Positions 61,738 through 64,000 of a stretch of 64,000 nucleotides of DNA are shown here, in pieces. The DNA lies in NCBI GenBank assembly GCA_003024785.1, contig PUQB01000145.1, positions 316,001 through 380,000 on the forward strand, read 5' to 3'. Numbering within the stretch: the first letter of the stretch is position 1; every line of letters begins with the position of its first letter. The stretch comes from Selaginella tamariscina. Taxonomy: Eukaryota > Streptophyta > Lycopodiopsida > Selaginellales > Selaginellaceae. Below the pieces are notes generated by a model. The model was given only the letters and a program-made list of their open reading frames with translations. It ran no database searches and was not told where the DNA came from. A program made the position numbers and the translations under genes.

Positions 61738-61916
61738 ATGTATTTAATTTCCCACTCAAATTCAGATCTGGTTCTTTCTCCGGCAAGGGTTTCTTCATTT
61801 CTGTATTTTTCACTCTTTAAATCTTCTTTTTTCTTCATAGTGATCATCTCAGGAGCGAGATTAAATTGGGTGCTATTCTTTATAGGAAAGCACGGCGCCT
61901 TCAGTGATGTTTACAA
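61738..61916 (+). other. Possible 5' exon of the right-edge gene
   Basis: The stretch is less AT-rich, open, and ends at a good donor (TTTACAA followed by GTAAGTATT). The next good acceptor in the right orientation is TTTATGTGCAG at 62947, just before the right-edge coding frame. If spliced this way, palindrome array 2 lies in the intron. This is inferred from splice signals only. Confidence 0.35.
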
Positions 61917-62085
61917 GTAAGTATTATAAACAAATTTAAAAATACTTATAAAGATTCACTCTCTTACATTCTCTTTTAAAATTACAATTTAGGGGTTTAG
62001 GAATGCATTAGGATTATAATATATTCGTTAGGGATTTATCCCGTTTAAATATCCTTTTAACTTAATATTCTAGGTTAACCGGGGC

Positions 62086-62815
62086 CGGGATTAATCCGGC
62101 CATTTCTTTTTCGCCTCTTCGAAGAGGTGGCGGGATTAATCCCGCCACCATCTCTCGGCAATGCTTCTCCGCCACTGAAAAAGAGTGGCGGGATTAATCC
62201 CGCCGATAACCTTCTCAACTGATGAAGAATTACTAGAATTTATTAGAAAGAGTTGTCGACGGGATTAATCCCGCCAACCATTTTAGGAGGTAGGGAAGGG
62301 GTGGCGGATTAATCTCGCCACCACATCCCTGTTTTAAGGATTTGGGGACAGGATTTATCCCAGATCTCTTTGAAATCATAGTTTTGGAGAGAGTTATGTG
62401 CGGGTTTAATCCCGCCATTCATTCCCCGTCGTAAGAATTGTGGGCGGGATTAATCCCGCCCTGGACTCCCTCCGACAAGAAAGAGCCGGCGGGATTAATC
62501 CCGCCGCCTCTTCCTCCTCGGGGGAGTCCAAGGCGGGATTAATCCCGCCGACTCTCTCCGACGAGGAAGGGAGTCCGGCGGGATTAATCCCGCCGACTCA
62601 TCCTGCCGGAGAGAGTCGGCGGGATTAATCCCGCCTTGGACTCCCCCGAGGAGGAAGAGGCGGCGGGATTAATCCCGCCGGCTCTTCCTTGTCGGAGGGA
62701 GTCCAAGGCGGGATTAATCCCGCCGATTCTCTCCGAAGGGGTTGAGTCGGCGGGATTAATCCCGCCGACCGTTCCTCGTCGGGGGATTCGTGGGCGGGAT
62801 TAATCCGCCCATCAG
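62086..62815. repeat. Array 2 of the 18-bp palindrome GGCGGGATTAATCCCGCC
   Basis: About 16 sites, about 10 exact, mostly 40-56 bp apart (41-46 bp in the clean right half). Spacers differ from those of array 1 and contain GGGAGTCC, CTCCGAC and GAGGAAG words. Site quality is poor at about 62258-62420 and best at 62440-62770. Confidence 0.95.
62461..62705. repeat. Long inverted repeat within array 2
   Basis: Arms of about 100 bp (62461-62560 and 62607-62705) are near-perfect inverted complements. For example, CTGGACTCCCTCCGAC at the left pairs with GTCGGAGGGAGTCCA at the right. The central loop of about 46 bp contains one more palindrome. Confidence 0.88.
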
Positions 62816-62953
62816 TTGTATTAATCAAACATGAGATATTATCTCTAAACATAATTATGTATTATTGCATATGCATATTATTAAGTAAGATTTCTTAGAA
62901 ATATTGCATAAATAGATATCATAAATAATACAATTATTTATGTGCAGGATAAT

Positions 62954-64000
62954 ATGTTTAATACTGGAGATAAAGCATGTCTTCTTCGGAACAACAAGAT
63001 AGTTGGCACTGGAACTGTGGAAGTTCGAGATAATAATGCATCATGTCACAATATTGCCCAAGGATCTTGTGTGTACGTATGGGTGAACACCATTTACAAG
63101 CATGTTAAGGTTCTGGGAATGGAATTTGAGGAGGGTTCTCCTGTATTGTGGAATTTGGATGAAGTCAAGGCTGACACAGAATATGCAGAGTCACAAACAA
63201 ATAGTAGCACGAGTTTACCAGATGATGGCTTGCCTGCTGTGATGGATGAGGTGATTCTCTTTCTTCGTGAGATTGAAGTCGGAAGAGGCATCATCACAGC
63301 TATAAATCCAATGGAAGCAGTGTCAGAAGAGAAACTAGGGTCCGACTTCGTGGGTGTAGTTGTGACAGAGGTTTCACCTAATGGCACATTGTATCCTGGA
63401 TCCCTCGTGAGGTGGCGAACATCTGAATTAAGACGGCAAGATGGTTCAACATATTCTGGGTTGCATTTCAATAATAACAACCCGGAAGAACAACTCATAT
63501 TTGAAGAGGTTCCTTGCATTGGTCCTATTGTAAGAAAAAGGCGATTCATGGGTTGTAGATCTTCCCCTGCAAGTTTCAGCAAGAGGGTAAAGATGGATCC
63601 TACATCTTCCGAAAGTGTTACGAGCATTTCCACGATTGACTGTTGCAAGAAGAAGTGTTGTCAGATGGCAAACCGGAATGAAATTACCCAATGTAGACAT
63701 GTCTTTCGTATGCTCACCCAAAAGCAAAGGCATGAGTTTGTATATGCTGCACTAACTGGGTGTATTGATGGAATAGCCTCGGACACAGGTTATCAGAGTA
63801 CATCCATGGTATTTAATAAGGTGGCCATCTGCTTCAAAGCTTGGTACAGTATATACGGGATCCCAAAGACCACGTTCTACCGTCGAAGGGATGAGTGGCT
63901 AGATGGAGCGCGAACCTCAGTACATGGGAACACTCGCTTGGTCAAAACCCGCTCTCACATCATGGCAGCCATAGAGATACTCAAGGCTTTTGTGGAAGCA
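62954..64000 (+). CDS. Transposase-like protein with two beta-rich modules, partial (runs off the edge)
   Basis: This frame is open for 349 codons from ATG 62954, which follows an acceptor at 62947, and has no stop before the edge. Residues about 7-75 (GDKACLLRN, VGTGTVEV, VYVWVNTI, SPVLWNLDEVK) and about 105-165 (VGRGIITAINP, FVGVVVTEVSP, GSLVRWRTSELRR) look like two copies of one beta-rich module, loosely DUF8039-like. A basic stretch (VRKRR) follows, then a Cys cluster CCKKKCC at about 230-236 with a later C and H, and a helical part with AICFKAWYSIYGIPKTTFYR at about 291-310. The CC...C plus 'ICxxAFxxIyGIsxxtfyR' pattern recurs in uncharacterised, probably transposon-derived proteins that continue into an RNase H-like domain, which would lie beyond the window. 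Function is inferred. Confidence 0.7.
   Translation, partial: MFNTGDKACLLRNNKIVGTGTVEVRDNNASCHNIAQGSCVYVWVNTIYKHVKVLGMEFEEGSPVLWNLDEVKADTEYAESQTNSSTSLPDDGLPAVMDEVILFLREIEVGRGIITAINPMEAVSEEKLGSDFVGVVVTEVSPNGTLYPGSLVRWRTSELRRQDGSTYSGLHFNNNNPEEQLIFEEVPCIGPIVRKRRFMGCRSSPASFSKRVKMDPTSSESVTSISTIDCCKKKCCQMANRNEITQCRHVFRMLTQKQRHEFVYAALTGCIDGIASDTGYQSTSMVFNKVAICFKAWYSIYGIPKTTFYRRRDEWLDGARTSVHGNTRLVKTRSHIMAAIEILKAFVEA

Noticed and set aside
56822-62815. CRISPR-like array
   Set aside because: The repeats are palindromes with diverged, partly shared spacers, in a plant nuclear context with no cas genes.

Overview
The window looks like AT-rich nuclear DNA of a land plant, probably a seed-free one (moss or lycophyte). 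The evidence is TTTAGGG-type telomere repeats, a pentatricopeptide (PPR-DYW) RNA-editing gene, NB-ARC/LRR immune-receptor genes, a plant kinesin-4 (FRA1 family) fragment, a nuclear-type tRNA-Cys and Ty3/gypsy retrotransposons. The intron-rich PPR gene argues against a flowering plant, where PPR genes are usually intron-poor. The lineage is an inference. All work was by eye, with no alignment or search.

Layout. 1-1.6 kb: a 325-bp tandem repeat and degenerate CCCTAAA DNA. 1.6-15.9 kb: two copies (A, B) of a duplicated block carrying a minus-strand NLR gene, with a broken kinesin-4 stalk fragment and a relic of a further NLR copy between them. The third and best copy (C) is at 44.6-50.3 kb. Copy C has a consistent six-exon model of about 1,000 residues, interrupted by one extra base. 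16.6-17.2 kb: an inverted-repeat DNA element. 19.1-24.7 kb: a Ty3/gypsy fossil with very short LTRs, itself holding a solo LTR of another family. 26.9 kb: tRNA-Cys. 28.3-43.1 kb: a PPR-DYW pseudogene whose first visible intron is 11.6 kb long. That intron holds a second copy of the short-LTR element, which was split by a chromovirus, which was in turn entered by a small inverted-repeat DNA transposon.

51.9-64 kb is the most unusual part. On the minus strand lie an FCP1/NIF-type HAD phosphatase-like gene, then a decayed gene that combines a ParB-like domain with a permuted (beta-class) N4/N6 DNA-methyltransferase-like fold whose motif IV and motif I are degenerate, then a short beta-rich module. 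On the plus strand, running off the right edge, is the cleanest reading frame in the window (349 residues, no stop). It carries two tandem copies of a similar beta-rich module and a cysteine-rich, helical, transposase-like region. Between these divergent genes lie two arrays of an 18-bp palindrome, GGCGGGATTAATCCCGCC, with about 32 and 16 sites spaced mostly 36-50 bp apart. A stray variant of it sits inside a 61-bp intron of the ParB/methyltransferase gene. I read this as a candidate undescribed mobile or selfish locus: iterated palindromic sites plus site-binding and methyltransferase-like proteins. No function is shown, and the ParB gene here is broken.

The rest is AT-rich or microsatellite intergenic DNA.
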